This document shows, piece by piece, positions 1 through 63,918 of a DNA stretch of 64,000 nucleotides. How positions within the stretch are numbered: the stretch's first letter is position 1; every line of letters starts with the position of its first letter. The notes below the pieces were generated by a model. That model searched no databases, had not been told where the DNA came from, and saw nothing but the letters and a program-made list of their open reading frames with translations. Made by a program: the position numbers and the translations under genes. The stretch is from Salminus brasiliensis (Eukaryota > Chordata > Actinopteri > Characiformes > Bryconidae), in NCBI RefSeq assembly GCF_030463535.1, contig NC_132888.1, positions 10,479,581-10,543,580 of the forward strand, written 5' to 3'.

Positions 1-780
1 GCTCCTCCCCAACTGTTTGTTGCTCCTCTGTGTCGAAGTCTGAACACCATTGATGTCATGTTGAAGCCTGTATTAACGCTTCGATGGTGGTCTCTAAGTC
101 ATTCAATAACTACAGGATGTGTTCTAGAGACCTGCTGCGTGTGTTAGCAATCCGCTAATCATCTTCAGTGATCATTCCTCCACCACACATACACCCTCTG
201 CTTCTCCCTCCCTCGCTTTTTCTTTCTTTCTCCCCCGCCCTGTGTCTCTTTCTCTCCCTTTCTCTTTCCCAGAGGATTCACTCAATAATGCAGAAAGCTG
301 TTGAGCTAGTGTTGTTTGGCATGTCTTTCTGCTGTCTAACTCCAGTCCTGGAGGCCCACCTGCTCTGCAGTTTTCTGTTCTCAGGTGTTTGGGGTTGGGA
401 GACTTTGGCCTATGTAAAGATACCCTGTTTACCTGCTTTTCACAAGCAGAGAGATTTAGATCCAATAATGTGTTCTGGAAAAATATTGGTCTACCTGCTT
501 AACACCTGGGGATCAGTCCTGCCAGCTCACACTCCTTATGTTACATTTTAAAAGGTTCAAATGTGTGGATGAACAGTTGATAACATTCAATTATTATTAG
601 CAATTTTAGTAGCTCCAGTAATGGCTACCATGATCACATACAATCAGACTGTGCTACCCATATCCTGCAGAATAAGGATGCAATTGTTATTTTTAATTGT
701 TAGTTTAATTTAAACTTGGCATCAAAGTCTCTTGGGACATCACCAGTACTATACATGTACATATATAAATATACACACAA

Positions 781-1282
781 CAATCAGCCATAACATTAAT
801 TAACCACTGAGAAGTCTTTATCTACAGTGGCTTCATCTGTTATGGGGATATTTTAAGCATGAAGTGAACAGTCAGTTCTTAAAGGTGACGTGTCAGAAGC
901 TGGACAAATGGTTAAGTGTAAAAAATTTGATACTTTGACAAGAAATAGACCGTGATGGCAAGACGACTGGGCCAGAACATCTCCAAAATATCAGGCAGGC
1001 CTTTTGGGGGTTTTCTGGTATGCAGTGGTCAATACCAACCAAAGGTGGCCCAAGAAAAAACAACGGTGACAGGCTTATTGATGCAATCCATGGAGGCCCC
1101 ACCTCACAACTTACAGGACTTACAGATCTAATGCTAACGTCTTGGTGCCAGATGCCACTGGACACCTTCAGAGGTCTTGAGGAGTCCATGCCTCAAATGG
1201 TCAGATATGTTGTGGTGGCACACGGATGACCTAGACAGTATTAGGCAGGTGGTGCTAATGTTTATTTGCTGCTGATTGATGT
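781..1282 (+). mobile_element. Tc1-like transposon, internally deleted (family A)
   Basis: The copy begins with CAATCAGCCATAACATTA and ends with TTAGGCAGGTGGTGCTAATG followed by a degenerate inverted end. The 3' half still encodes the C-terminus of a Tc1-type transposase in one frame (LMLTSWCQMPLDTFRGLEES, then SMPQMVRYVVVAHG). The central catalytic part is missing, so the copy is non-autonomous. The same family recurs at 6429-6640, 55494-55866 and 58999-59444, and its left tip alone at about 8270-8300. The family assignment rests on remembered consensus sequence. Confidence 0.8.
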
Positions 1283-1723
1283 ATTACATACTGTCCATTG
1301 TTAGCATGTTGTGTACTTTTATTTTAATTATGTAGGGAGGAGCTGTTTTATTTATTATTTATTATTTACTTATATTAAGTATGTAAATACTGTCTGGCAT
1401 CATAGTGTAGTTTTGTATTTACACGTCAGTGATCTGCAACTTTTTATTTGCCCTTTCTAAATTCCTGCATTTTTACACTTTTGCTACATTACATGGTTTC
1501 AAAATATGCAAAATATATTATAAGAGAGGGAAAACATAATGAATCTGATTCCTTTACTTTGCTGTGGCTGGACCCCACTTGGAGAACCGTAGTCTTAGCA
1601 GGGAAAATGAGCGCAAGCTCACAAGGGGACTGAGCACAAGCCACACTTTGGTGCCACCTTGTGGTTTGTTACACAGCTGCATGCGAAACGAAAAAAGAAG
1701 AAAACTTTCAAACAATTGAACAA

Positions 1724-1733
1724 TTTATTTATT
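1724..1733 (-). terminator. AGMO: candidate AGMO polyadenylation signal
   Basis: On the minus strand two overlapping AATAAA hexamers read AATAAATAAA, about 970 nt after the AGMO stop codon. This is the first clear canonical hexamer pair I noticed downstream. The region is AT-rich, so chance hexamers are expected, and no transcript end can be seen from sequence alone. Confidence 0.3.
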
Positions 1734-2140
1734 AATTTATTAAAAAAATATAAAATTCAACATTACACTACAGAGTAAATAATGGAAGCTTATTTATATT
1801 GTTAAAATATTATTTGAAAACACCAAGCTTTTGAGTATTTCTTGATCACGCCAAAATATTCTGGAATAAAATCACCATCACACATGCTTTTGCTTTTGAT
1901 TTGATAAAAATAATATTTTGGAGATGCAACAATGTTTAAAATTGCAGAGAATTTTATATATTACAGCTGGTATTATGGTGTGATACAGTACAAGTGTTGT
2001 GGACTCCCAGGACTGGAAGTGGAGAAAAAGGACTTAGCATAGCCCCTCCTCACAGTGTGAGCAGTGCCATTGCTGCTATCTCAGAATACTCTGAGGCTGA
2101 AAAAAAAGGTTTCTGGAATATTTACAGGTGAAGTTATGAC

Positions 2141-2212
2141 TATGTATGTATGTATGTATGTATGTATGTATGTGTGTGTGTGTGTGTGTGTATGTGTGTA
2201 TATATATATATA
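2141..2212. repeat. compound microsatellite (TATG)n(TG)n(TA)n
   Basis: About seven TATG units run into an interrupted TG tract and then a short TA tract, 72 bp in total. It lies in the AGMO 3' flank or UTR. Confidence 0.95.
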
Positions 2213-2695
2213 ACAGGTGCATGTTTGCCCCAATTGTCTCTCAGTTAAGTCTTACGTAGGTCTGGTATTCTCCTAAAATGTGCTCTCCTAAAAACATCAC
2301 CACCAGTCTAGCAAACGGCAGCAAAAAAAGTTGAATACAGGCTATAGTTCCACTTCAGTTTCTTACTTAATTACTTATCTCTCGAATGTCTTTCTCATAA
2401 TACCTATCCCTCATTTCTGCATACTGCAGGTCACTGATCATTGTAAATGATATATTATTAAAGTCTGTGCATTGTTATTATCAGAATATACAGTAAATAG
2501 CACCTCAACACAGATCTCACTACCAAAAGATCCCATATACAGATAAATGATTAAATGATTCAGTCACACTGGATAAGAGCTTCTATAAAGCCACTCATGT
2601 CCAATATTTACTCCTCTAATTAACAACTGCATAGTTAAGATTTTGAATAACATAGCTTTGTTCCTACGATTTCCGTTTGTCCGTTTAGCTTTCAG

Positions 2696-54263
<51,568 letters not shown>

Positions 54264-54305
54264 ATCGCACCGTAAAGCTTGTAAAGTGCCAGTAAGCAAA
54301 AACAA

Positions 54306-54380
54306 CTAAAGCTGCAGGGCACCAGCTCCCACAGACTCGATCACGCCTGCTGCTGTGCAGGGCTTATATTCCCAATACAT
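54306..54380 (-). promoter_or_regulatory. AGMO: candidate AGMO core promoter and 5' UTR
   Basis: On the minus strand AATATAAG (54370-54363) is a TATA-like box about 100 nt before the ATG, which would place the start of transcription near 54335. An in-frame TAG at 54308-54306 closes the reading frame upstream of the ATG. No transcript evidence is available from sequence alone. Confidence 0.4.
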
Positions 54381-54489
54381 GTGACTGACTTTTGTACTCT
54401 TGGTGAATGTTTACCATGCTGCCCAAGCCTCTGTGGGATGGCCTGCATGACGCAGCTGAAAAGACCTAGCCCTGACAACACACAGTCAG

Positions 54490-54498
54490 TCTCTCTCT

Positions 54499-54544
<46 letters not shown>

Positions 54545-54564
54545 TACACATACATACATATACA
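54490..54564. repeat. (CT)n(CA)n microsatellite
   Basis: About 30 bp of CT, then about 45 bp of CA/CATA, 230 bp upstream of the AGMO start codon. Confidence 0.95.
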
Positions 54565-55493
54565 TGCTGCAAGGTAGACTAACCTGTTGTTCTGCTATAG
54601 GATCTGCACATGTATGTTACATGTAGCTACATGGTGAAGAACAGGTGAAGAAGTGTGTGAGATCCTCTGTTGGCCATAATAAGGGAATTACACACTATAT
54701 ACTGTGTTATATACACACTCAGATGCTGAGCTTTTTAATTAATATTAATAATAATTAAAGTTTACTAGGTAAAATTAGTTCAGTTTCAGATCAGTTTATC
54801 ATATTCATAGGTGTACAATAGTTATCTTTATTTTTTATTGTTGTATACAGTATCATATTTATTATTTATATATTATTTTATCTATTTATCTATGTATCCG
54901 CTACAAACTTGTCAGGAATTAATGTTTTTTTTATATATATATCAAAATTCAAGGTCATATTAAGGTCAAATTATGATAAAAAAGTTTGTAGCATTTGGCT
55001 CAATAATGCACAACAAATATGATTTTTTAGTTTGTTTTGGTTAATTTGACCTTTACTTTCAAGTATTTTGCTCTCTTCTCAGAAATATGGATGGGATCGT
55101 GTTACTTGTTTACTTTTTGGTTTGTTTTGGTTACTGCACTTGCAGAGATCTCCACATAGAGCGGGGATTTCCCCACTGGCATGGCAACCCTCCTCTGCTT
55201 GCAGTGTAACAGCAAGCTGATTGTCTCTCTTTATCTTTATTGGTGGGACTTTATCTGTAAACAGAAGTCATGTTGAGCATCATGAGAAACCTTTAAGATT
55301 TCAACCTCATTTCTGACTGAGCGTGATACCTTGACAGTTCTATGGCGAGCCTCATAGTTACAGCAGTTGCTGTACAACATGCATACAGAGCTCAACAGTT
55401 ATCCTAATGAACCTCCACTTAGTCAGTCTTGGGGTTTTCTCGTTTTCTGTTGCTTGAATATATACAGCAGCAAGGAAACACTCATTTCCTTTA

Positions 55494-55866
55494 GCTGATG
55501 TGTTGGGAGCAGAACAAATGGGTAAGATTAAGAATCTGAGTCACTTGAATCTGAGACAATGGCCCTACTGTGATGACTAGATGAGTGAGTCAGAACAAAC
55601 AGCAGGCTTATCTTATGGGTTTTGTTATGGTATGCAGAATCTGCCAAAAGTGCACAAAGGAACAACAGGTGAACCAGCAGCAGGGTCATGGGTGCACAAG
55701 GCTCACTGATGCAATTCATGCCTTAAAGGATCTGCTATGATATCACAGGACACCTTCAGAGGCATTGTGGAGTCCATGCCTCAACAGGCCAAAGTTGTTT
55801 TGGTGGCACAAGCGGGAGCTACACAATGAAGACATGTGGTTTTAATGTTATGGTTTGTTGGTGTAA
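55494..55866 (+). mobile_element. Tc1-like family A, 5'-truncated and internally deleted
   Basis: It contains GATGTGTTGGGAGCAGAACA, GGTATGCAGAATCTGCCAAA, the transposase C-terminal remnant SQDTFRGIVESMPQQAKVVL, and an end near GTTTTAATGTTATGG. It parallels 781-1282. Confidence 0.75.
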
Positions 55867-56411
55867 ATAACTAGACAATTTCTTTCCTAAAGGACCTTTG
55901 AGGAACCTTCTTTACAAGTGTACAAGTGTTTGGATGGCATGCATCTGGTTTGGCCTCAACACATCTGTTCTTTCACTAGTTCTAATATACTGACCTTTAG
56001 CACATTTGACAAGTGACACTTAAGTGTCTTTTGGCAGGACATTCAGTTATCTGAAAAACAGACATGGGTGGGTTTAATTCATCACTGCAAATAGCTAACG
56101 AGTTAACGAGCTAAGCTTGTTAATTACCTATTCTATCACAATATCCCACAGTCTAAGTTGAGATAAAATTGAACTGAAATGACTTCCCACCTCTCTCTCA
56201 ACTACTTGATTCCTGCAAATTACATACAAAATTCTGGAATTCGTAATTCTGTATATCGGGCTCGCTCACACACTTTTTGGGAACAAGGGCAAGTGACACA
56301 GAGAGCATTCTGATTGATCTCTATTACTGCTCCATGGGCGGGATTTACAATCAGCTGCTCTCATTCATTGTGCATCAGCTCAGGTTAGTGTCCTGCAGCT
56401 CATATAATCAG

Positions 56412-57122
56412 TGGCTATGTTTACATGCAAAAGTTGTCTCCAATCCTCATTCATCATTTAAAATGATGGTGGACTCAGGACACTTATTAAAAAAGGGAGA
56501 GAGGACGTTGTCCTCATGTCCTGCAACATTCTGAGACACATGAGCTGATTGCCAGTCCCACTGCCAGTGACCAAAACCTCTGGATGAAAGTGTGCAGTAA
56601 AGACTGGTGGAAGAGAGTCGCACTGGGGGAATTCACAGATTTTGAGAGGAAGCAAAACTCCGGATGACACGACAGTCATTCATGATTTTATACAACCTGA
56701 TGACAGATGATCTCGCCCCCGCAGATCATACCATGTCAGATTCGGAATTTGCCATCCACTTCCTTCATGAGCACCTCGCCGCTTGAAGCAGACAGATAGT
56801 TCCGGCACCCAGTGCAGTGGACATGACCCGTGAGAGTCCCTAATAATGAGTGTGACTGTTGCCTTGCACATGCAGAGAACGCACTTAACCTTTCAGATTG
56901 GGAATGTAATCGGATACAGGCATTTATATGGCTATTATTCTTCTATTAAGTTGATTAGTTACAGGATTACCCACCTCGTTCAATCGGACATAAATTGTAT
57001 TCGGAATGGCCTTGATCGGTCTAGTCTATTCTGACCGAGGTGTACACATGGACGTATTCCATTCTGATTGAGCTATTAGTCTAATTATTCACGAATTTAG
57101 AGGCTGCATGTAAACGTGGCTA
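56412..57122. mobile_element. MITE with TAGCCA.GTTTACATGCA termini
   Basis: The left end reads TGGCTATGTTTACATGCAAA. The right end, reversed, reads TAGCCACGTTTACATGCAGC. The ends lie about 710 bp apart with no open frame related to a transposase. The interior may include a second nested fragment. Confidence 0.65.
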
Positions 57123-58998
57123 GTGTTGCTGCTTTATTGCCCATGGCTGTCATTTCTTCCTTAGCATAGCTAATGTTATGTACTAAGTTGCTAGCTGTGC
57201 TGTTCCATTGATGCCATTGATGAAAAATACTCCACAAGTTAAATAATATAATATAACATAATATAATATAAGTACATATTATAATGACACCTTTTCTGCA
57301 TATAGCCAGGGACGTTATAAATAAGGAGACCAGCCACTGGTTCAGATATGAATGGTAGTTTTCGCAACGCTGGTTTCCTAATATGGTATGTATTCACAGA
57401 TAAAGTCCCACCTTTCAGCAAAAACAGCCAATCAGGTTACTGGTTACGCCACAAGCAGAGGAGAGTCGACATGTTAGCTGGTAAGGCCCCTCTAGATATG
57501 GAGATCTGTGCAAGCGCAGTAACCAGAACAAGCCTAAAAGTCACATTATTAAGCCAAATGCTAGAAACTCAGTTTTTTGCAAGGTGGGATGCCTGTCATT
57601 ATTTACATTACGGGTCATACTTGGTCTGTAGTTAGCCTCTTGTTCTGCATTATAAAAACACATATACACTGTTCAGAGCATTTATACAGTAGTGTTCACT
57701 GAGGAACCACTATCAGGACCGTAAGGCAGCATCTCAGCAGTTTGGAGAAGTATTTGGTGGATGCTGTTTTTGGCTCTGGACATTTTTACAACAATATTGC
57801 ACTTCCTGATGAAGAAATGCTGCCTCAAAATGAAACAAGTTACAGGAAAAAGGTTGATGAAGATTGTGTCACAAAGTTCACAGACTGACTGCGAGTGAGA
57901 TGTTTCTCATGAATTCGACACACATCTGCGCTTAAGAATTAAGGCATTCTGACACACTCTGCATTATACAGCCATTGAGTTTCAATGCCTTTGTATTCAT
58001 GTTTTCTTTTTCTTTTTTAAACATTCTTCATATTTTTTTGTGCCATATATTTTTCTCCTTCTTACTAAGTGAGAATAACACCATAATTGCTCATGTGGTT
58101 CTTTTGATAGAGACCCTCAGTCAGGTGCTGGAGGGAAAACCAGTGTTTTCATAGTCAGATTTTCTTTACCAGTTAGCATGCATGCTCACACTGTGGTGAC
58201 AGGAGGTGTATTTTATAACAAAATTTCAAACATGCGTTTGTAATAGAATATGATATGATTTGCACACCCCTCTTCTAGGTCTCTGGCAGAAGTCTTGACC
58301 CTGCCTGGAGGAGAAGTTGAGTTTAGCATTCTCGCCTATGCTAAAGCGCTACTTCTTCCTCAATGGTTTATTCATGCCAGCCACACTCTGAGTCCCAGCA
58401 TACATTAGCCATAATGTGTCACAGAAAGGAAAGCAGTGCCTTCACAGCAGGGGTTAAAACCGCAATCGGATGAATTTTCACCAGGATGTCTCACCACTCA
58501 CCATGTTTCACACCCAGTCTGTAGGGAAAAAGTGTACAGGATCAAGGAAAACAAGCAACGTAAGGGATTTTTATTAATAATGAAAGTAGTATACTCTGCA
58601 TAAGAAACCGTCATCAGATGGGTGGTAAGAAAACACTGATACTCATATTTACACAACTGGATTCCCCCAAAGGCTTGATTGCATCCTTGCTTTGTTTACA
58701 TTTCAGAACATCCAGTTAAAATCACTGAAGGCACGATTTAACAGTGCAAACCAAAACACAGACCTGACCTCTTTCCAATGTTGTAGTGAAAGGCACATGA
58801 CATGGAATGTTCAGCTTTCTGACCACATTAAAGCTTAAAGCTTTTTACACTGCCAAGTTTCACCATTCCTGCTGAAGGAGACGTTCTTCGAAAAATCCAA
58901 TTTACACAATTTTCCCCCCAACTTTAAACATAGCTGATCGGCCAAAACGTCTTTATTTCCTTAGATTTATGAGAGTAACATAATAATGGTCTGTCACA

Positions 58999-59444
58999 CC
59001 AATCAACCATAACATTAGTACCTGCCAATTATTAAGTAGGCCCACTAGACTATCTGAAGGCATTATGTGGTCTCTGGCACCAGACCCTTTAAGTACTGTA
59101 AATTGTGATGTGGGGCCTCCATGAAGCCCATCAATGAGCCCTTAGGTGCCCATGACCCTGTCGCCGGTTCACAGATTGTCCTACCTTTGAGCACTTTTGG
59201 TAGGTACTGACCACTGCATTACTGGGAACTCCCTACAAGACCTGCCTGATGTTTTGGAGATGCACTGACCCAGTCATCTAGCCATCACAATCTGGCTCAT
59301 TTCCACCAAGAACTGACGTTCACTTGCAGCCTAATATATACCCCCCCCCCCCCCCCCCCCGACAGATCCACTGTCCTTCTTCTATGAAGACAATTAATGT
59401 TCACTTCACCTTTCAGTGGTGCTAATGTTATGGCTGATTAGTGA
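58999..59444 (-). mobile_element. Tc1-like family A copy with a C20 tract
   Basis: Both ends are kept. CCAATCAACCATAACATTAG lies at one edge and GGTGCTAATGTTATGGCTGA at the other. Reverse reading gives GTCATGGGCACCTAAGGGCT and TGATGGGCTTCATGGAGGCC. A run of exactly 20 C (59341-59360) lies inside, near the original 5' end. Confidence 0.8.
59341..59360. repeat. C20 homopolymer
   Basis: Twenty consecutive cytosines within the Tc1-like copy. The true length may be uncertain because long homopolymers are hard to sequence. Confidence 0.9.
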
Positions 59445-59698
59445 ATATAGATTTTAGAATTTTTATATTATGTCAAATATACACTCTAACAAAAAAAGGT
59501 TTAACATTGTACTGGGGTTGTTTAACTTGTGGAACTATTTTTGGTAAAAAAAAAAATACAACCAGTTTTTATAAAAAATCTTTTCCATCATAGAAAATAA
59601 TCATTTAACGAGTCAAAGAAACAGTCAAGCATCCATAGTTCATTGAGTTGTCTTTTTTAGAGTGTATATTTTATGACATATAAAATCTATTATGGACT

Positions 59699-59704
59699 TT
59701 TATT
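59699..59704 (-). terminator. MEOX2: candidate MEOX2 polyadenylation signal
   Basis: AATAAA on the minus strand, about 645 nt after the MEOX2 stop codon. The surrounding DNA is AT-rich, so this is only a plausible candidate. Confidence 0.25.
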
Positions 59705-60346
59705 ATATTACATCTAATATAATAAAAGTCCCCAGTAGAAATATTTGCCACCCAAAGTTTTTGGGTGACATGAATTTCCATTACATATTAGCCACATTAG
59801 CCTTCTGGCTCTAGTGCCTTACACCAAACATAGATAATCAGCCAAAGCCTGAGGGGAAAAATAGGTCAATCTGATTTTTACTAAACCAATCCTTTTAACC
59901 CTGTGAGAGTGTACGTTGACATGTAACATATGATGCCTACTCTCTCCAATATTCAGCTTGTAAACTATGTTTTACTGTCATTTTATGACAAGGCAGGTTG
60001 ACACTAATCAGATAATCAGATAAATGTCTTTTATCCTCCTAATACCAAAGTATATGGCACAGTCAATCCATAAAGACAATGCACGTTTTGCATTATCATA
60101 AGTCAGCCATGACACATCAGTTCTTTGTTCATGTGCACATACATGTTGCCACTAAGCTATCAGCTACCAGCAGTCCTAATAGGGACATTCCTGAGAGAAG
60201 ACATGGGGCACAGTCTTCCTTCCGTTGGGGGATTAGAGGCCCTGACCTGCTGACCTATTTTCAGTCTCTCCATTAAGAGCAGCCTTGACCACCTCGACCA
60301 CCGTGGCACAAATCCACGTCTCAGGATACAATGTGTCTACTTTGTA

Positions 60347-60565
60347 TCATAAGTGAGCATGCTCAGAGCTCTGGTCACTGTCATGACTGTCCTCATTGAC
60401 CAAGGAGTCCGCTGTGTGGTGAAGTCCAACGATGCCTGAGAACTCCGAAGGCAGCAAGGTCCCCTTTTTCACATTCACCAGTTCCTTCTCCCTCGCCACT
60501 GCCCCCTGCTGTCCACCCTTCACTCTCTTCCACTTCATGCGTCTGTTCTGGAACCACACTTTCAC
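60347..60565 (-). CDS. MEOX2: MEOX2 last coding exon (homeodomain end and C-terminus)
   Basis: MEOX2 is a homeobox transcription factor of somites, limb muscle precursors and vascular cells, acting in the nucleus. After a consensus acceptor (CAATCCCCAG) the exon encodes [16 protein letters not shown], homeodomain residues 45-60 with the DNA-contacting Q50 and N51. [20 protein letters not shown] and a tail ending [16 protein letters not shown] follow, then TGA at 60349-60347. The [15 protein letters not shown] block and the SSEHAHL end are characteristic of MEOX2 rather than MEOX1, and the AGMO neighbour supports this. The exon gives 72 residues. The exons carrying the N-terminus and the first 44 homeodomain residues lie beyond the window, because no matching sequence appears up to 64000. 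Confidence 0.95.
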   Translation of the reverse strand: MKVWFQNRRMKWKRVKGGQQGAVAREKELVNVKKGTLLPSEFSGIVGLHHTADSLVNEDSHDSDQSSEHAHL

Positions 60566-62154
60566 CTGGGGATTGAGAAAGAGGTGCAAAGTGCAGTTAT
60601 CCGTCCTAAATATGCACAAGTCACCAACTAACCTATAGGATTAAAGGTTTTGCAGTGTGCCGCACCATACTGTATGCTGCTGGGCTTAGTTTTGGCACAG
60701 TTAGCATTTGAGCTAAACTCACGATGTGTATGACTCACCAACCTCAAGTAAGTTAATATCCCTTGGTGAGTGAACAGATGCTTGCTTGTAGACAGCTTGA
60801 TAAGCAAAGTTTGGAACCAATGCCTGATAAACTTAGAATACCATGTTTACAGAGGGTGGTCTAATATAGTTGTTTCCATATTAGCGATAATGAATGGACA
60901 GAGCACATCTGTTCTGTGATATCAAACACTTCCTCCTTTTCCTTACTCGACAAGTAGGGGCCAGTATTTACGTTTCCCAGAATGATGATGAAGCTGTTTC
61001 TTAAATGGTCACCGCAGCATGCGCGAGGCTTCGATGACCATGAGCGTTGCCGTGTGGGGGGCCGGATCACGCTCCTCTAAAATTTATTTTTGGTGGGTCA
61101 TGATGCAGACGTGGATCATGTGATGCGGAAGTCAGCTAAGAATGCAAATGTTGGTGTTTGGTGTTGATCACGCTCATGCTGTGCCTTCGGTCAAAGTGGA
61201 GCCTTCAGACACTGCTCTTTGCTAATTTAACCTAAGCTAATTTATAGCAAAGATCATTCAGTATAAGAACCACTAAACCATGTCCCTGGTTTTTGATGGA
61301 ATCCTCCCTTGCCAAGTCCAAGGTTAGCAGACAAAACAACGTTACTTGTTTTTCTTAAACATGTTAGCACCTAAAAGAGACTATTTTCGGGTAACTCTGG
61401 GGTTAATTGTGTTTAAAAGTCTTCTGCATGCTTGAATATTGTCATATGATTTGCCACCTGGGGCCCGTGCTGTCAGCACGGTAAGACGCCTGACCTTAAA
61501 ATACATCTGCAAGCTCTGCAGTTTTGCCCACAGCATGGAGAGTCCTCCACGTCACTCCTGACAAGTTAAGAGTACTCATTATGTCCTCTTGGTGGGTCAT
61601 TAAGCAGTTGGCTCCTCCAAAAAATCATCAGAGTGAGCCACAAAGCTATTATAATTAGGCTTACAGAGGTTATTATGACTAGTACAAGGTATGATTGTTC
61701 CTGTAATTATTATGATGTGATTAGTAGCTTCAGCATTGGTGGCCACAGGAAAGTCATAATTCTCCAGAGGTTGCATGGCCTCGTTCACTGGGAGCTGGTT
61801 CACACAGAGATCACATAGCAAGAGGGGGTTCGCTTACTCCGTCGTGTGGCAAGGTTAATGTTATGCTGACAGAATGTGACCCCCAGGAGAAAAGTCTCCA
61901 AATCTGAGACTTCACATGTCAAACCCTCTCTGTGAGCCTTATGAAATACAGAGGTCTGGAGGTGTGCGACATGTTGCACGATGTTGTAAAGGTCAGTGCT
62001 TTTCCAATACTGTTGAATATTCAGTACTCGAACTGAATGAATTGCATGAACTGAATATTCTTCAGGTGCATTTCTGCCCATTCTGATACCAGTTCAAATA
62101 CACAAACCATTATAAAAATCACCTGGATCAGCATTACAGAGAAAACCCTGTACA

Positions 62155-62265
62155 AAAATAGCAACTTTACAGGAGAAGGGGAAAACCTTCTTGACTTTCA
62201 ATGGAAGTCACTGTAAAAAGATTTTATTCCAAAACGTGAAAAATGTCAAAAAACAGCTAAACTTT
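62155..62265 (+). repeat. dispersed repeat family D copy
   Basis: GCAACTTTACAGGAGAAGGG followed by CTTTCAATGGAAGTCACTGT and AAAAAGATTTTATTCCAAAA matches the copies at 13935-14170 and 42800-42925. Confidence 0.65.
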
Positions 62266-63754
62266 TTTTATGTGAAGTGATGATAATGTATTTCAGCACA
62301 GTAAGCCAGCATCACCTACACATCCTCTTCTTCCTATAAATACATTAATTATCAGTTCGAAATATTGCCCAATTGTAAACATATATTTAATGGCAACAAT
62401 TATTTTAAACAATTGTCCGGCAACACCAGTATAATTTGGATACTACTGGGCAACCCTACCACTACACTGATGTTGTATTTTGCCTATAGGCCAATCAGAT
62501 TGCTTGGCTTGGATGCAGAGAGACATGCTTACTAGCATAGCTAAAACGAAAGGCTGTAGAAAACATACAAGTGTACACACTTTTTACAGTCATGGCTAAA
62601 ACACACAAGACTGCAACAAATCAGCATAAGGTTTACCTGCTTTGTGTGTAAAGGATTACAGATAATCCGTAATTCGTACGAATCGTTCCCCACAGTGGAA
62701 CTGCGGATTTATCACCAAAGTTTAACCATAACCGTGTAGAATACAGTTTACAGTGCTGTTACTGTTTACAGTAATAATTCCCCCATCTGGATGCAGAGCT
62801 GGATGCAGTGACAACACACAGTCTGAGCAACTGATAAAATCCGTATAGTTTGTATATAACACTGAACCACGAGAACCGCAAAGCAACACAACCACACATC
62901 TGCAGCTCCATCACTCTGGTGTGTGAGTGCAGAGCAGACGTCTGTTAGTGTGAGGCGTGAGAGTCTCAGATGAACATGGACTGAGTGTATAACGGAACCA
63001 CCGACTCCACTATTAACTTTTACAGTGGAATAAAATGAAATAAATAAATATAGAGTGAAAGAAAGGCAATCGTTCCCAATTGCTAACAAGTCGTGTCAAA
63101 ATAAAAGTCACTAATTCAAACTAACAAACATCTCTTTCAGATGAATAATCACTAATAATAAAAAAGCAGCAACACAAAATGCTTAAAAAGTAATAAGTCT
63201 TACATTTGTCTCCTTTTTTCTTTTTTGCTAAAAACGGAAACCGACCGAGTTTTGTGATCCTTTACACCTCTACTACGTTCAGCTGTTTTATTATTTTTTT
63301 GTTTTGTTTTATTATATTGTTTTATGTTTGGAGGACTGTTGGGTTGTAGTTCATGACCTCATCTCACTCTTAATCTTCCCTTTTAATCTTCCCAAGTGAG
63401 ACCTTGTTTAATGTCTTTGATTACTTAATTGCCACATTAAGGTTTTATATTAATAAAGAATTTGAGTTTGTATATTTAACAAGTTAAATATTGTTCTATA
63501 CTAATCCAACAAATATGCAGTGGTCAGATGATGATTGTTTTCCTATAGCCATACTAATCAAAATTCTATTAATATAGTAAAGATTTATATACTCAGGGTC
63601 TATAAGTCAAACATGCTTTTTTTATTTGCTTTTTTTACTTTTTTATTATTTATTTTTCATTACAAATTATATCAGCATAACAATGTATTACACCTGGTCA
63701 GTACAACAAATTTTTCTATTTGCAAATCTAAGCTGGAAAAGCTGGGCTCACAGC

Positions 63755-63918
63755 TCAGTGTCAGCCATGCTACGGCACCCCTGGAGCATTGACGATTAGG
63801 GGTAAGGGCCTAATAGTGGCAGTGTAGTGGATGTGGGTATCAAGCCCACAATCTGTGATCAATAACTCTCTTTTATTGTGATCAATAACGCTCTAACCAC
63901 TGAGCCAGCAATGCCCCA
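63755..63918 (-). mobile_element. tRNA-derived SINE, decayed, with internal duplication
   Basis: Reverse reading begins TGGGGCATTGCTGGCTCAGT with GGTTAGAGCG (A box), then a decayed B box in GTGGGCTTGATACCC. The segment GTGATCAATAAC.CTCT occurs twice (about 63856 and 63879), an internal duplication that other copies lack. Confidence 0.75.

Larger units (their letters stand above)
1..2695. other. AGMO 3' flanking DNA, no gene seen
   Basis: No coding exon could be supported here. The stretch starts with pyrimidine-rich low-complexity DNA (about 180-270). Around 340-400 it has a short piece resembling a common fish dispersed repeat (CTCCAGTCCTGGAGGCCCAC). A decayed Tc1-like copy lies at 781-1282 and a compound microsatellite at 2141-2212. 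The last part, below 2696, should include the AGMO 3' UTR because AGMO runs on the minus strand. The open frames at 168-551 and 172-465 come from the pyrimidine tract and have no recognisable domain. Confidence 0.6.
54264..60346. other. AGMO-MEOX2 intergenic region (6.1 kb)
   Basis: It runs from the AGMO start to the MEOX2 stop codon and must hold the AGMO promoter and the MEOX2 3' UTR. Repeats are a (CT)n(CA)n tract (54490-54564), two Tc1-like copies (55494-55866, 58999-59444) and a MITE (56412-57122). I recognise nothing in 54570-55490, 57125-58990 and 59450-60340. 54700-55080 is very AT-rich. Confidence 0.75.
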
